Below are positions 35,010 through 44,137 of a stretch of 64,000 nucleotides of DNA, piece after piece. The DNA lies in the NCBI GenBank assembly GCA_965243545.1, contig OZ251573.1, positions 2,976,001 to 3,040,000 of the forward strand, in the 5' to 3' direction. Source of the stretch: CATQHW01 sp965243545 (GTDB lineage: Bacteria; Spirochaetota; Spirochaetia; SZUA-6; Bin103). Numbering within the stretch: the first letter of the stretch is position 1; every line of letters begins with the position of its first letter. The notes under the pieces are model-generated. The model was not told the origin of the DNA. It worked only from the letters and a program-made list of their open reading frames with translations, and searched no databases. The translations under genes and the position numbers were made by a program.

Positions 35010-37189
35010 GGCATTCCCCTGATGTCGAAGTCCAGAGCTCTGTGCAGGCGCTTGAGCTTCTGGCCGTCGAAGCGCCGTACCCCAACGCCGTCCTGCCTGC
35101 GGCCGATCGCATAGGCCGCGAGGTCGTCCGGGGCGTACTCGCTCAGGACGAACGCATCAACGGCCTCCTTGCTCTGCGTCGTCAGGAACACCTGCACGTT
35201 GTGTTCGCGGGCGAGCTCCTGCACGACGGGGGTGAACGTCGTGAGCAATTGCGGGTGAATGGCGCTCTCGAATTCGTCGATCAACAGCACGCCGCCCCGA
35301 ACGTTGGCAAACAACAGGCCAATCTCGAAGACCCGCCGCATGCCGTCGCCGAACGACGACAGATCGGGCGCCCGCTCGAAATCGACGTGGCTCACCAGGA
35401 AGCGGCGCTGTTCGTCCGCCAACTCGATGTTGGTGATTCCCGAATCGAGGTGCCTCCGGATGAAGTCGATCACCTTGGCTTTGGCGCCGGCCTCCAGAGC
35501 CGCTTCGTTGGCCTTCACCAGTGCGTCCGGACGGTTGGCGCCGAAGGAGCTGGTCAGCGCGGCGCGGCACAGCCAGTTACGCCCCTCGAATCGCGTCCGA
35601 TGCGGCCGGTCGGAGAACAGCGACACCTCGGCGCTATGCGCCTGCCCGCCGTAGCGCGACTCGATCAAAAGCCGTGCGAGAAACGACGTGTGGTCCTTTA
35701 TGTCGTTGCCGGGATCGTCCACGCGCCGGATCGTGAGCCGTGCGGCGTTTTCCGGCAGCCGATCGAAGTTCCCGGCAACGTCGATGCGGAGCTGCATCTG
35801 GTCCACTAGCCACTTCGGGCCGGGCTCGCCATCGAATCGACCGCGCCAGCGCAGGGCATCCAGCAGGGCCATTTCGTCGTTCTGGTGGGCCAGCAGGTGA
35901 ATCGCCTCCAAGACGGAAGTCTTGCCTGCGTTGTTGACGCCGGCGATCACGTTGATGCGGCGCAGGTCTTCGAGAACCAAACCGTCTACGCCGCGGTACT
36001 CGCCAATGCGAACGGTCGAGAACTGGCATTGGGGCCACTCGTTGAAGGGTTGCCACGGCAGCCGCTCGCCGGAGGCGGCGGGCCGGCGCTTGTGGGAGAA
36101 GGCGATGCCATGCAACTGACCGATAAGCTGCTCCACGTGGTCCAGGTCGTCATCGTCCAGGTCGCGTATCTGCTTGTTCAGGCGTTGTATGCCATCGTCG
36201 CACGCGCCGAATGCGCGTTTGACCTCGGCCTCGGTCGAGAGGCCGCTCGAAAGCGTCGCCTCTTGCATGCTGCGCGTGTCGTCAAGGCGTTCGAGGGCCT
36301 TGGGGTCTTCGATCAGCTTAGCCAGCTCGCGCACGTGGCCGAGGGTGGTGATGACGGGGCCGCCGTCCGCGCCCACCTGCACGCCGTCATCGCCTTCGTC
36401 ACCGCTAGCGACGTTCGACATCCAGTTGAACAAGCGATCGAGGTTGTCCTGGTCGCCGGCTTTGCCGGCTGCGTCGTCCCATCCCAACCATCGACGGATA
36501 GGCGGCTTGCCGAGCACTTCGCGGAACAGCGTGTATTGCTCGGATTGGAACTGATCGCCGTAGTCGCTCTCCCGATAGGCGTCGACCAGCGCCAGTGTCC
36601 TGATGGAGCGGTTGAAGTCCTGCTTGGTCACCCCGAGTGCTCGGCAAACGGCGTTGTCATCGCCATCGAACTGCACGAATAAGCGCTTCATTGCCAAGGC
36701 GCGGTTCACCGCCGGCCAGCGCCGCTTGCCGCTGATGTGGTGCAGGCCCATCATCACCAAGTGATGGCGCTCGTCCGCCGCGTCGTACCGGACCGCCGGT
36801 AGCTGCGTGAAGATAGCCGGATCCAAGCTGCCCAGGTCGATGGAGTCCGCGTCGTACCGCGCCCGCAGGTGCTTGAGCGTTGCGACGCGCCGATTGCCCT
36901 CGACCACGACGAAGCGCCGGTCGTCGCGCCGTTGCACGAGGATCGGGTCGAGGTCGAGCCAACCGTTCTCCTTGATGCTGGCAGCGAGGTCGTCGACGTT
37001 CGCCAGGTTTTCTCCCAACACGAGCCTCATGGTGCGGCGCTGGACGTCAGGCTTGAAAACGTCGCCGGGCGCCACGGGGCCGTAGTCCGCGTGGTTGGCA
37101 AACCGAAAGTTGTTCGGGTCCAGGTAAAGGCTCGAAAGCGCCAAGCGCGGGCGCCTGCCCCGCGTCTGTTCCGGCTGCGCGTCAATCAT
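35006..37189 (-). CDS. ParB-like domain fused to an AAA ATPase
   Basis: 727 residues in one frame. Residues 10-110 are a ParB/sulfiredoxin-fold domain (ENGWLDLDPILVQRRDDRRF, then VVEGNRRVATLKHL), with a helical, HTH-like middle (GVTKQDFNRSIRTLALV). From about 390 an OLD/RecF-like ATPase follows: Walker A IAGVNNAGKTSVLEAIH near 415, signature region LSSFGDGMRRVFEIGLL, Walker B GGVLLIDEFESAIHPQ near 634, and TTQSKEA where the switch His would be. Known ParB domains of this type can be CTPases or nucleases. ATGA overlaps with both neighbours. I do not recall this fusion as a named defence protein. Confidence 0.82.
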   Translation of the reverse strand: MIDAQPEQTRGRRPRLALSSLYLDPNNFRFANHADYGPVAPGDVFKPDVQRRTMRLVLGENLANVDDLAASIKENGWLDLDPILVQRRDDRRFVVVEGNRRVATLKHLRARYDADSIDLGSLDPAIFTQLPAVRYDAADERHHLVMMGLHHISGKRRWPAVNRALAMKRLFVQFDGDDNAVCRALGVTKQDFNRSIRTLALVDAYRESDYGDQFQSEQYTLFREVLGKPPIRRWLGWDDAAGKAGDQDNLDRLFNWMSNVASGDEGDDGVQVGADGGPVITTLGHVRELAKLIEDPKALERLDDTRSMQEATLSSGLSTEAEVKRAFGACDDGIQRLNKQIRDLDDDDLDHVEQLIGQLHGIAFSHKRRPAASGERLPWQPFNEWPQCQFSTVRIGEYRGVDGLVLEDLRRINVIAGVNNAGKTSVLEAIHLLAHQNDEMALLDALRWRGRFDGEPGPKWLVDQMQLRIDVAGNFDRLPENAARLTIRRVDDPGNDIKDHTSFLARLLIESRYGGQAHSAEVSLFSDRPHRTRFEGRNWLCRAALTSSFGANRPDALVKANEAALEAGAKAKVIDFIRRHLDSGITNIELADEQRRFLVSHVDFERAPDLSSFGDGMRRVFEIGLLFANVRGGVLLIDEFESAIHPQLLTTFTPVVQELAREHNVQVFLTTQSKEAVDAFVLSEYAPDDLAAYAIGRRQDGVGVRRFDGQKLKRLHRALDFDIRGMP

Positions 37190-39162
37190 CGATCACGTTC
37201 TCCAGGCGCGCGGGTCCTCAGCCGTGAGTCGGCGCCTCCGGCGCGGCTCCCGCCCCGCGTCCTGCCTATCGCCGGGTTGCGGCAATCGCCCAGACCCATT
37301 TCGACGAGGAACTGCGACGGGCGCTTGGGATACCCGTAGTACTGTCGCGCCCTGGTCAGCGTGAGCGTTTCACTAGCGCGAGTTACCGCCACGAAACAGT
37401 TCCTGCGCTCCTCTTCCACCGCGGCGCTATGCAGTCCCCTGCGAAGTGCCTGAAACGACGGCAGCACTTCCTGCGCCAAGCCGATCAGATAGACGTGCTT
37501 GAATTCCAGGCCCTTCGCCCGGTGCACCGTCATGCAGCGCACCGCATCCTTCGCAGGCCGCCGTTCTTTCGATGCCAGATCGAGTTGCAGAAGATAGACG
37601 TGCAGCATGATGCCGCTGCCGTGCTCGCGCATGATTTCGTCGTGAAGGGTCCGCCACGTCTCGACCTCCTCTTTAGTGATCTCGCAGTCACCGTCGCTGC
37701 ACCACTCCTTCCATCGGCTGTCGAGGAAGGAGTCAACAACGGCCGGAAACGCTAAGGAGTCGACCAAGTCGGACCGAACGGTTTCCAGCATGTCGGCTGA
37801 TCGCCGGGCGCCGACCGTGCGCGCCGCTGCCTCAGCCCATGCACGCAAAAAGTCTCCGCCGACCAGCGCGGCAGCCGCCGCTATACCTTCCGGTTCGAGG
37901 GTCGTTCCACTCAGAGCTTTCCATGCGAGACACAGCCGGCGCAGGATCGCCCTGTCGTGGCGCGCACTGGCCAGCCGTAGCGCGTGCAAGATCGTACATA
38001 CGGCGGGAGACTCGAATTCACCTATCCTCTGGGGCAGGTGCACATCAAAGCCGGCCTTGCGCAGCGAGGCAGCGGAGCCTTCGATCAGGCTTACCGTACG
38101 CGCAAGGACCACACAATCGCCAGCAGGTAATTTGCGGTCTATCAGGTCTTGCGCAACGAACGCAGACTCCATTTCAGGCGACTTGAGTACCTTGCACCGT
38201 ACGACGTCGCTTTGCAGCGCGCCGGTCGAGTGAGCGCTGATCGGTTCCTTGTGGGCTGTCCGTAGCGTGTTATGCGCAATCAACCGGTTGGCGAGAGCGA
38301 CGATGGGCGGCGGGCAGCGGTAGCATTCCGGCAACTGCACGATCGTCGGCTGATAGTCCCGCCGCAACACGTCGAGACGCCTCGGGCTGGCGCCGTTCCA
38401 CTGGTAAATGATCTGATCGTCGTCGGCAACCACAAAGATGTTGCGCCGCGGCGCCGGTGCTATGAGGCGTAGCAGTTCGTACTGCGCCCGGTTCGTGTCT
38501 TGAAACTCGTCGACGCAGACGTATGGCCAACTAAGGCGTAGTACGCGCGCGACGCCGGGCTGTTCCGCGAGGAGGCGACGGGCGAAGTACAGAAGGCTAC
38601 CGAAATCCGCCCGATTCGCGGCGATCAGAGACTCGCAGTAGCACTGGTACAGAGGTGGGACCCAGGTTGGTGTAGTTGGCAAGGATGGCGCTTGAGTCTC
38701 CCCGTCGTATGATTCAGCGAACAGTCGATCGACCATGTTCAGGAGGTTTTTGCGGTCGGCGGGCGGGGAGTCCGTCCCGTCCGGAAGGCTCTCGATCGCC
38801 TCTTCAAGTACGGGGATACGGTCGTGGTCTTGGCTGAGCAGGCTGAAATCGGGCCTCAGACCCAGATGGCTGCCGTGCTGGCGCAGGAGGTCCGCCGCGA
38901 ACGCGTGGATGGTGCACAGCCGCGCGCGGTCCGCCCGCTGGCCCAGTAGCGAATCGACCCGCTCCCGCATCTCGGCAGCCGCCCGGTTGGTGAACGTAAG
39001 TGCCAGCACCGAGGCGTGCTCGTCTGCTTCAATCAGTCTGGCAACGCGCATCGTCAGCACTCTGGTCTTGCCCGAACCTGGCCCTGCCAAAACGAGCAGC
39101 GACCCGTCGTCCCAGCGCACGGCCTTGCGCTGGGACGCATTCAACGTATCGACGCCGGTCAT
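37186..39162 (-). CDS. gajB: UvrD-like helicase, Gabija GajB-like
   Basis: 658-residue superfamily 1 helicase: Q-motif LNASQRKAVRWDDGS, Walker A VLAGPGSGKTR at 24-34, motif Ia ALTFTNRAAAEMRER, motif II CVDEFQDTN near 217-223, motif III VADDDQIIYQWNGA, and late motifs TVHRAKGLEFKHVY and AVTRASETL. It is directly downstream of an OLD-family ATPase-TOPRIM gene with ATGA overlap, the GajA-GajB arrangement of Gabija. It is longer than the GajB I recall (about 500), and the last 25 residues are Arg/Gly-rich and unconserved. Confidence 0.78.
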   Translation of the reverse strand: MTGVDTLNASQRKAVRWDDGSLLVLAGPGSGKTRVLTMRVARLIEADEHASVLALTFTNRAAAEMRERVDSLLGQRADRARLCTIHAFAADLLRQHGSHLGLRPDFSLLSQDHDRIPVLEEAIESLPDGTDSPPADRKNLLNMVDRLFAESYDGETQAPSLPTTPTWVPPLYQCYCESLIAANRADFGSLLYFARRLLAEQPGVARVLRLSWPYVCVDEFQDTNRAQYELLRLIAPAPRRNIFVVADDDQIIYQWNGASPRRLDVLRRDYQPTIVQLPECYRCPPPIVALANRLIAHNTLRTAHKEPISAHSTGALQSDVVRCKVLKSPEMESAFVAQDLIDRKLPAGDCVVLARTVSLIEGSAASLRKAGFDVHLPQRIGEFESPAVCTILHALRLASARHDRAILRRLCLAWKALSGTTLEPEGIAAAAALVGGDFLRAWAEAAARTVGARRSADMLETVRSDLVDSLAFPAVVDSFLDSRWKEWCSDGDCEITKEEVETWRTLHDEIMREHGSGIMLHVYLLQLDLASKERRPAKDAVRCMTVHRAKGLEFKHVYLIGLAQEVLPSFQALRRGLHSAAVEEERRNCFVAVTRASETLTLTRARQYYGYPKRPSQFLVEMGLGDCRNPAIGRTRGGSRAGGADSRLRTRAPGERDR

Positions 39163-40853
39163 CCGGAGCCGTCTCCCGCCAACCGAACCACTTTCTGAAC
39201 GACATCACGGATCGCCTGGCTCACTCCCGACTCCCCGCGAGCTTCCATCTCAATGGCAACCTCGGTCGCCGCTTGAGTCTTGGCGCGGCCGGGAAGTTGC
39301 TTGGCGTATTCCTGCCAGTAGTTCGGATCGGTCGGCTGGGACGTGACTTTATCGAGGTTCTGCTTCGGCATGTGTTTGCAATATACGGCGTCGTAGCCAT
39401 TGGTGAGCAAGTGGGTCTCAATATCGCGGTAGGGGAACACGCACCGCGATTCGTATTGGCCGTGCTCGTAGAGATCTCTCAGTCTGCGCTCCGTCTTCGC
39501 CCGTTGGGTATCATCGTCGCCGACGCAGTACCAGTCGATACCCAGCGCATCAGCGACTTTGGTGAGCATCCCGACATCCGTTTGCCGGTATTCTACAGCC
39601 CTGATTCCCTCGCGGTGCAGATTGATGCCAAGCGCCCGCGCCGCCGCCGAGTAGACCCAGACTTCGGTCTCGCCTTCCACCAACAGCCAGCAGCGGGCAA
39701 ACAGCAGCTCGCCTCGGGCATGGCGCACGTTGTAATTGAACTTCCTGGCCTCTTCCGTAGTGAGCAGATTGTCGGGAACTCGAAATGACCTGATGCCTTC
39801 GGAGGTACGAGCAAACCGCCGCACGTTATGGACGTCGATCTCGGCGATGAGGTCGCCGCTGTGCGTGGAAACCAGTTTCTGGCCGTCAAATCCGCTGACG
39901 ATCTGCCACAGCGCTCGTACGGCCGACGGGTGGAGATGGGCCTCCGGCTCTTCGAGTGCCAGGATCGGCGTTCCTTCCGGCCACGAATTGAGAAAGGCAG
40001 AGAACAGCATCAGTACCGCAAGACTCTGTGTACCCTCGCCATGACGGCCAACAGGAATCTTCGCACCGGTCGTAGTCCCAAGATGGACCTGCGCTTTCGC
40101 CAGCATGTCGAACATGCGCCCGGGTACGGCTTCGATGGATACGATGTCGGTGGTAGCCAACGCAACCACTTCCTGGACCCGACGCAGCCCGCTCTGCACC
40201 TGTTCAAAGCTGGCGTGTGACGCCACCACCAAGTCGTTCACCTCGCGCAGCTTCCGTTCGATTTCCGTCCTCTTGTCGACAGAGAGCTGCGAATCCCGTA
40301 AAAAAGGGCCCCAGAACGGTCCTCTTACGTCGAAATGATGGGCGGCGTCGCGAAGAGCCGTCAGGTAGAAGTACGAAACTTCCCGTTGCAACAGGGTGAG
40401 GGCGCCGGAGCCGGCGCCGGGCAGACGATCTCCGTTGAGGTCCAGGAAGCGCCAGTCCTGGGCAAAGTCTCTGCTTTCGCGATCATAGGAACACGTGACG
40501 TGCAAATGGACGTGACAACGATCATCCGTGTCAACCTGGAGAATGCCGGAGCGGCCGAGACGTCCGGTCAGCTCGTCGCCCCACTGACGACTCGCCTGCT
40601 CGGAGAACGTTACGTCGATCCGGATCGGATCAACGGAGGAAGGGTCGGCATGGTCGTCAGGAAGATGGAAATCGAGCGCGTCGAAGACTACGCGGCGCCG
40701 CGGACCAAGATTGCGCAGACAGAGCCTGAGCGCATCGAGAACGGACGTCTTGCCCGAGTTGTTTTCTCCGATCAGAACGGTTACGTCATCCAGATCGAGG
40801 CTCAAGTCCCTGATGCCGCGGAAGTTGCGGATTCGGACCGAGGAGATCGTCAT
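39159..40853 (-). CDS. gajA: OLD-family ATPase-TOPRIM nuclease, Gabija GajA-like
   Basis: 564 residues from ATG 40853, which overlaps the restriction gene stop (ATGA). N-terminal ATPase: VRIRNFRGIRDLSLDL, Walker A VLIGENNSGKTSVLDAL at 27-42, signature region GEGTQSLAVLMLFSAF, Walker B ILALEEPEAHLHPSA, switch STHSGDLIAE. The C-terminal TOPRIM has Glu in WLLVEGETEVWV (about 390-398) and the acidic DxD in WYCVGDDDTQ (about 443). The length fits GajA (near 580). In Gabija, GajA nicks DNA and is held inactive by nucleotides; phage-induced depletion releases it. Confidence 0.82.
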   Translation of the reverse strand: MTISSVRIRNFRGIRDLSLDLDDVTVLIGENNSGKTSVLDALRLCLRNLGPRRRVVFDALDFHLPDDHADPSSVDPIRIDVTFSEQASRQWGDELTGRLGRSGILQVDTDDRCHVHLHVTCSYDRESRDFAQDWRFLDLNGDRLPGAGSGALTLLQREVSYFYLTALRDAAHHFDVRGPFWGPFLRDSQLSVDKRTEIERKLREVNDLVVASHASFEQVQSGLRRVQEVVALATTDIVSIEAVPGRMFDMLAKAQVHLGTTTGAKIPVGRHGEGTQSLAVLMLFSAFLNSWPEGTPILALEEPEAHLHPSAVRALWQIVSGFDGQKLVSTHSGDLIAEIDVHNVRRFARTSEGIRSFRVPDNLLTTEEARKFNYNVRHARGELLFARCWLLVEGETEVWVYSAAARALGINLHREGIRAVEYRQTDVGMLTKVADALGIDWYCVGDDDTQRAKTERRLRDLYEHGQYESRCVFPYRDIETHLLTNGYDAVYCKHMPKQNLDKVTSQPTDPNYWQEYAKQLPGRAKTQAATEVAIEMEARGESGVSQAIRDVVQKVVRLAGDGSG

Positions 40854-43800
40854 GGGTTGGCCGGGGACTGGGCGGCGATTGCGGCGTCGAGGTTTTCGAG
40901 CATGGTGTAGGCGTCGGTGAACTCGGTGAAGGCCCAGCGGCCGTAGCCGCCGAGGCGGTTGACGGCCGGCACCCACAGCTTGTCCATCGCCTCTTTCTTC
41001 TGCTTGGCGTCCTCGCGGCGGTAGCCCTTGATCTCGACTATCAGATGCAGCGGGTCGTCATCGCCGCGGCCGTCATCCACCATCACGATGAAGTCGGGGA
41101 CGTAGGCGCGCGCTTCGGAACCGGCGCGGTACGGGACTTCCAAACCGAGGCCCTGGTTCTTGACGTAGGCGCGCACGCGCGGATGCGACTCGGCAACGCG
41201 ACACAACTCCGCTTCCCAGTCGCTGTCACACACCGCCCAGTCGACGTGGCAGCGGCGCGCGTCGGTCCGATAGCGCGTCTTCTTCGAGGTGGTAAAGTTG
41301 ACGTGCGCGGTGGAACCGGACGGGTTGTAGGGGTCGAGCACGGCGGTGATCGCGCGCTCGCCGAGGTTGCGGGCCACGATCCCGTGCGTAATGCGCTGGC
41401 AGGCGTTGTCCGCCAGCTCACGATAGATCAACTGCGCCGGAAAGGTGCCGCCCTCGCACTTCAGATGATCGTCGAGCCAGCGGCGGGTGATGCGCTTGAG
41501 CTGCCCGAACAGGTACAGCTTCGGCTCGTCGTTCGCGTCGCGCCAGTGGCGCTCGATCAGCTCCTTGGTCAGGTGGTAGACGATGGTCGAAGGCCGCTCC
41601 TCCCCAAGGTGTTTGAGCGACAGGTCGGCGCCCTCGCCGATGATGCCCTCGTTGCGGGTGACCGACGGCCCGACCAGCTCCGGCGTGAGCACCAGCGTCG
41701 AGTCTTCGTTGAACGTCGCGTCCAGGTGCTCGTCCGGCAACTCCACCCGGTAGCCCCGCACGCGCGGAAAGCGGATCTCGCAGGCGTCGCGGTCCGGGGT
41801 GACGGCGGTCACCTGCACCGTCTCGCGCGGCGGCTGCGGCGCCACCACCACCGGCTTGGCGGTAAAGTCGAACGGCACGCCGAGCACGTCGGCGTACTCG
41901 ACGTCGAACAACCCCTCCTCGTTGAGGTCGTAGCTCTGCCGGCGTAGCGCGCGGCCCACCACCTGCTCGCACAGGAGCTGCGTCCCGAACGCGCGCACGC
42001 CGAGCACGTGGGTGACGGTGCGCGCGTCCCAGCCCTCGGTAAGCATGGCGACCGACACCACGCAACGCGTCTCGCCTCCGAGCCGGCCCGGCGCCCCCAC
42101 CGTGTTCATCACCTCGCGCAGCAGGTCCTGGTCGGTCAGGCCCTCCGCCCGGCGGCGGTCCCCGGTGCGCTCGACGATCTCGCGGCGGTAGCGCTCGATC
42201 TCGTCGCCGGCGGCGGCCCGGAAGTCGGCGCCGAGCGCCTCCCCGGAGTCGAGTTGCTGGCTGTCGATCAGCAGCGTGCGCGGGCGCGCCAGCGGCTTGC
42301 CGTGCTCGTCGAAGTTGCGGAACAGCGGCAGCCGCCCGTTCTCCAGCGTGGTCGAACCGTCGTCGTGGCGGCGCTCGAAACCGGAGACGTAGTCGTACAC
42401 CAGCTTCGAGGTGGAGGTGTTGTTGCACACCACGATAAAACAGGGCGGCGCCTCGATGCCCGCCTCCCGCCACTGCTCGAAGGTCGTGGCGTAGTGGCCG
42501 TAGAGCGCGTCCAGCGCGGTCTGCAGCTCCACCGGGATGCTGAGCGGGTCGAGGCCGCCCGCCTTGCCGCGGCCCTTGCGCGGCATGCGCTTGCCGATGT
42601 GCTCCCACAGGTTGCGGAAGCGGGGCACGTCGGCGCCGGGGATGTTGTCGGCCACCGGCACGCGCGGCAGCTTGACGATGCCGCACTCGATGGCGTCGAG
42701 CAGCGAGAAGTCGCTCATCGTCCACGGGAACAGCGTCCCCTCGGCGTAGCCGGAACCGCGCAGGAAGAACGGCGTCGCCGACAGGTCGATCACCCGCTCC
42801 AGGCCGAGCCGCCGCTGCACCGCCTCCAGGCCGGTCAGCCAGACGCGCGCCGCCTCCCGGTTGCGCTCCGCCTCCTTGCGGTCGTCGCCGGTCAGGTCGC
42901 CCTCCGCGCTCTCCTCCGGCGGGCGCTCGCGGTAGCAGTGGTGCGCCTCGTCGTTGAACGCCATGAGGTTCTTCATGCCCATCAGTTCCGGCATCACGCG
43001 CTGCATCATCTGGCCCTCGGTCTCGGCCGTGCTCAGCTCCGGGCCGCGGCCCTGCAGCAGGTCGCGCCCGCCTTTCGACACGTCCAGGGTCTCGCGCCGC
43101 ATCAGGGCGTGGTAGTTGGTGATGACGATGCGCGCCCGGTCCATGGCGCCGAGCAGGTCGTTCGGCACCAGCCCGCGGCTGCGGTAGTAGCTGTCCGGGT
43201 CGTTGGGCAGGAGCACGCGCAGCCGGTCGCGGATGGTGAGGCCGGGCGTGACGATCAGGAAGCCGCGCGTGAACCGGCGGCTGCCGGGGCGGCGCGCGGC
43301 GTTGACGGTCTGCCAGGCGATCAGCATGGCCATGACCGTGGTCTTGCCGGCGCCGGTGGCGAGCTTCAGGGCGAGGCGGGGGAGGCCGGAGTTGGCCTGC
43401 TCGTTGGCCGCCCGCAGGTGCTCCAGGAAGCGGCGCCCGGCCGCCGAGTGGCGAGCAGCCTCGGTGAGCCAGATCACGGTCTCCGCCGCCTCCACCTGGC
43501 AGAAGAACGGGCGGATGCCGGCGGTCGCGCGGCGGCGCCAGTGGCGCAGCAGGCGGGCGGTCTCGGGCGTGACGCGCCAGCGGGCGGGCGGCAGCGCGCG
43601 CCAGGCGTCGACCTGCAGCCGCAGGCCGTTGATCACCGGCGTCGGATCGTATTGCTGGCCATCGGTCTCCAGCCGCTCCGCCTCTGGGTCAAACACGATG
43701 CGGCGCTGGCTGCGCTGCTTGCGCGGAGCCGGGATCGGCGTGATGAGCGCCACCGGCCGCCGTGAGTCGACGATCCGGTTGGTCGGCTGGTTGTCGCCGT

Positions 43801-43870
43801 CCAGTTCCCAGTGCCGCTCGGGATACTCGTACGGCGAGTTCAGAACCGGCTTGCGAAAGAAATCATCCAT
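40850..43870 (-). CDS. Type III-like restriction endonuclease (BPTD_3080-type Res)
   Basis: 1006-residue SF2 helicase-nuclease: Walker A LATGAGKTTVMAMLI near 171, motif II FNDEAHHCY near 307, motif III DLSATPFF, motif VI EQVVGRALRR, and a C-terminal PD-(D/E)xK nuclease with YVPDFIVMVDD near 924 and LIVEIKGYR near 943. It is the second gene of the operon, 12 bp after the antitoxin-like gene. It probably cuts DNA lacking methylation by the Mod protein encoded 8 kb downstream. Confidence 0.9.
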   Translation of the reverse strand: MDDFFRKPVLNSPYEYPERHWELDGDNQPTNRIVDSRRPVALITPIPAPRKQRSQRRIVFDPEAERLETDGQQYDPTPVINGLRLQVDAWRALPPARWRVTPETARLLRHWRRRATAGIRPFFCQVEAAETVIWLTEAARHSAAGRRFLEHLRAANEQANSGLPRLALKLATGAGKTTVMAMLIAWQTVNAARRPGSRRFTRGFLIVTPGLTIRDRLRVLLPNDPDSYYRSRGLVPNDLLGAMDRARIVITNYHALMRRETLDVSKGGRDLLQGRGPELSTAETEGQMMQRVMPELMGMKNLMAFNDEAHHCYRERPPEESAEGDLTGDDRKEAERNREAARVWLTGLEAVQRRLGLERVIDLSATPFFLRGSGYAEGTLFPWTMSDFSLLDAIECGIVKLPRVPVADNIPGADVPRFRNLWEHIGKRMPRKGRGKAGGLDPLSIPVELQTALDALYGHYATTFEQWREAGIEAPPCFIVVCNNTSTSKLVYDYVSGFERRHDDGSTTLENGRLPLFRNFDEHGKPLARPRTLLIDSQQLDSGEALGADFRAAAGDEIERYRREIVERTGDRRRAEGLTDQDLLREVMNTVGAPGRLGGETRCVVSVAMLTEGWDARTVTHVLGVRAFGTQLLCEQVVGRALRRQSYDLNEEGLFDVEYADVLGVPFDFTAKPVVVAPQPPRETVQVTAVTPDRDACEIRFPRVRGYRVELPDEHLDATFNEDSTLVLTPELVGPSVTRNEGIIGEGADLSLKHLGEERPSTIVYHLTKELIERHWRDANDEPKLYLFGQLKRITRRWLDDHLKCEGGTFPAQLIYRELADNACQRITHGIVARNLGERAITAVLDPYNPSGSTAHVNFTTSKKTRYRTDARRCHVDWAVCDSDWEAELCRVAESHPRVRAYVKNQGLGLEVPYRAGSEARAYVPDFIVMVDDGRGDDDPLHLIVEIKGYRREDAKQKKEAMDKLWVPAVNRLGGYGRWAFTEFTDAYTMLENLDAAIAAQSPANP

Positions 43871-43882
43871 CGGAGACCCCGG

Positions 43883-44137
43883 TCATCGCCGTCCGCGGTC
43901 GGCCAACAGCGCCTCCAGCGCCGGGATCGCGCGGCCGGACGGCAGGGGTTCGATATTACGGACCGCTTCCGGTGGGGAAGTCGGCGCCTCGATCAGCGGT
44001 TCTTCTTCGTCGGATGTTGGCACCAAGCGGGCTATGCTCCGGCGATAACAGATGATGTCAATCGTCTCGCCCGCTCGCACCAGAGCGAGATACGCGCCAA
44101 GCCGCGCCTTCAGTTCCGCCGTACCAACCTGAATCAT
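43883..44137 (-). CDS. Phd/prevent-host-death type antitoxin, first gene of the defence operon
   Basis: 84 residues. The Phd-fold N-terminus VGTAELKARLGAYLALVRAGE is followed by CYRRSIARLVP, the usual strand-loop of VapB-like antitoxins. The acidic, Pro-rich tail normally binds a PIN toxin, but no toxin follows: the next gene, 12 bp on, is the restriction subunit. Phd proteins repress their own operons, so it could act as the operon's controller. A dyad covers its start codon. Confidence 0.8.
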   Translation of the reverse strand: MIQVGTAELKARLGAYLALVRAGETIDIICYRRSIARLVPTSDEEEPLIEAPTSPPEAVRNIEPLPSGRAIPALEALLADRGRR

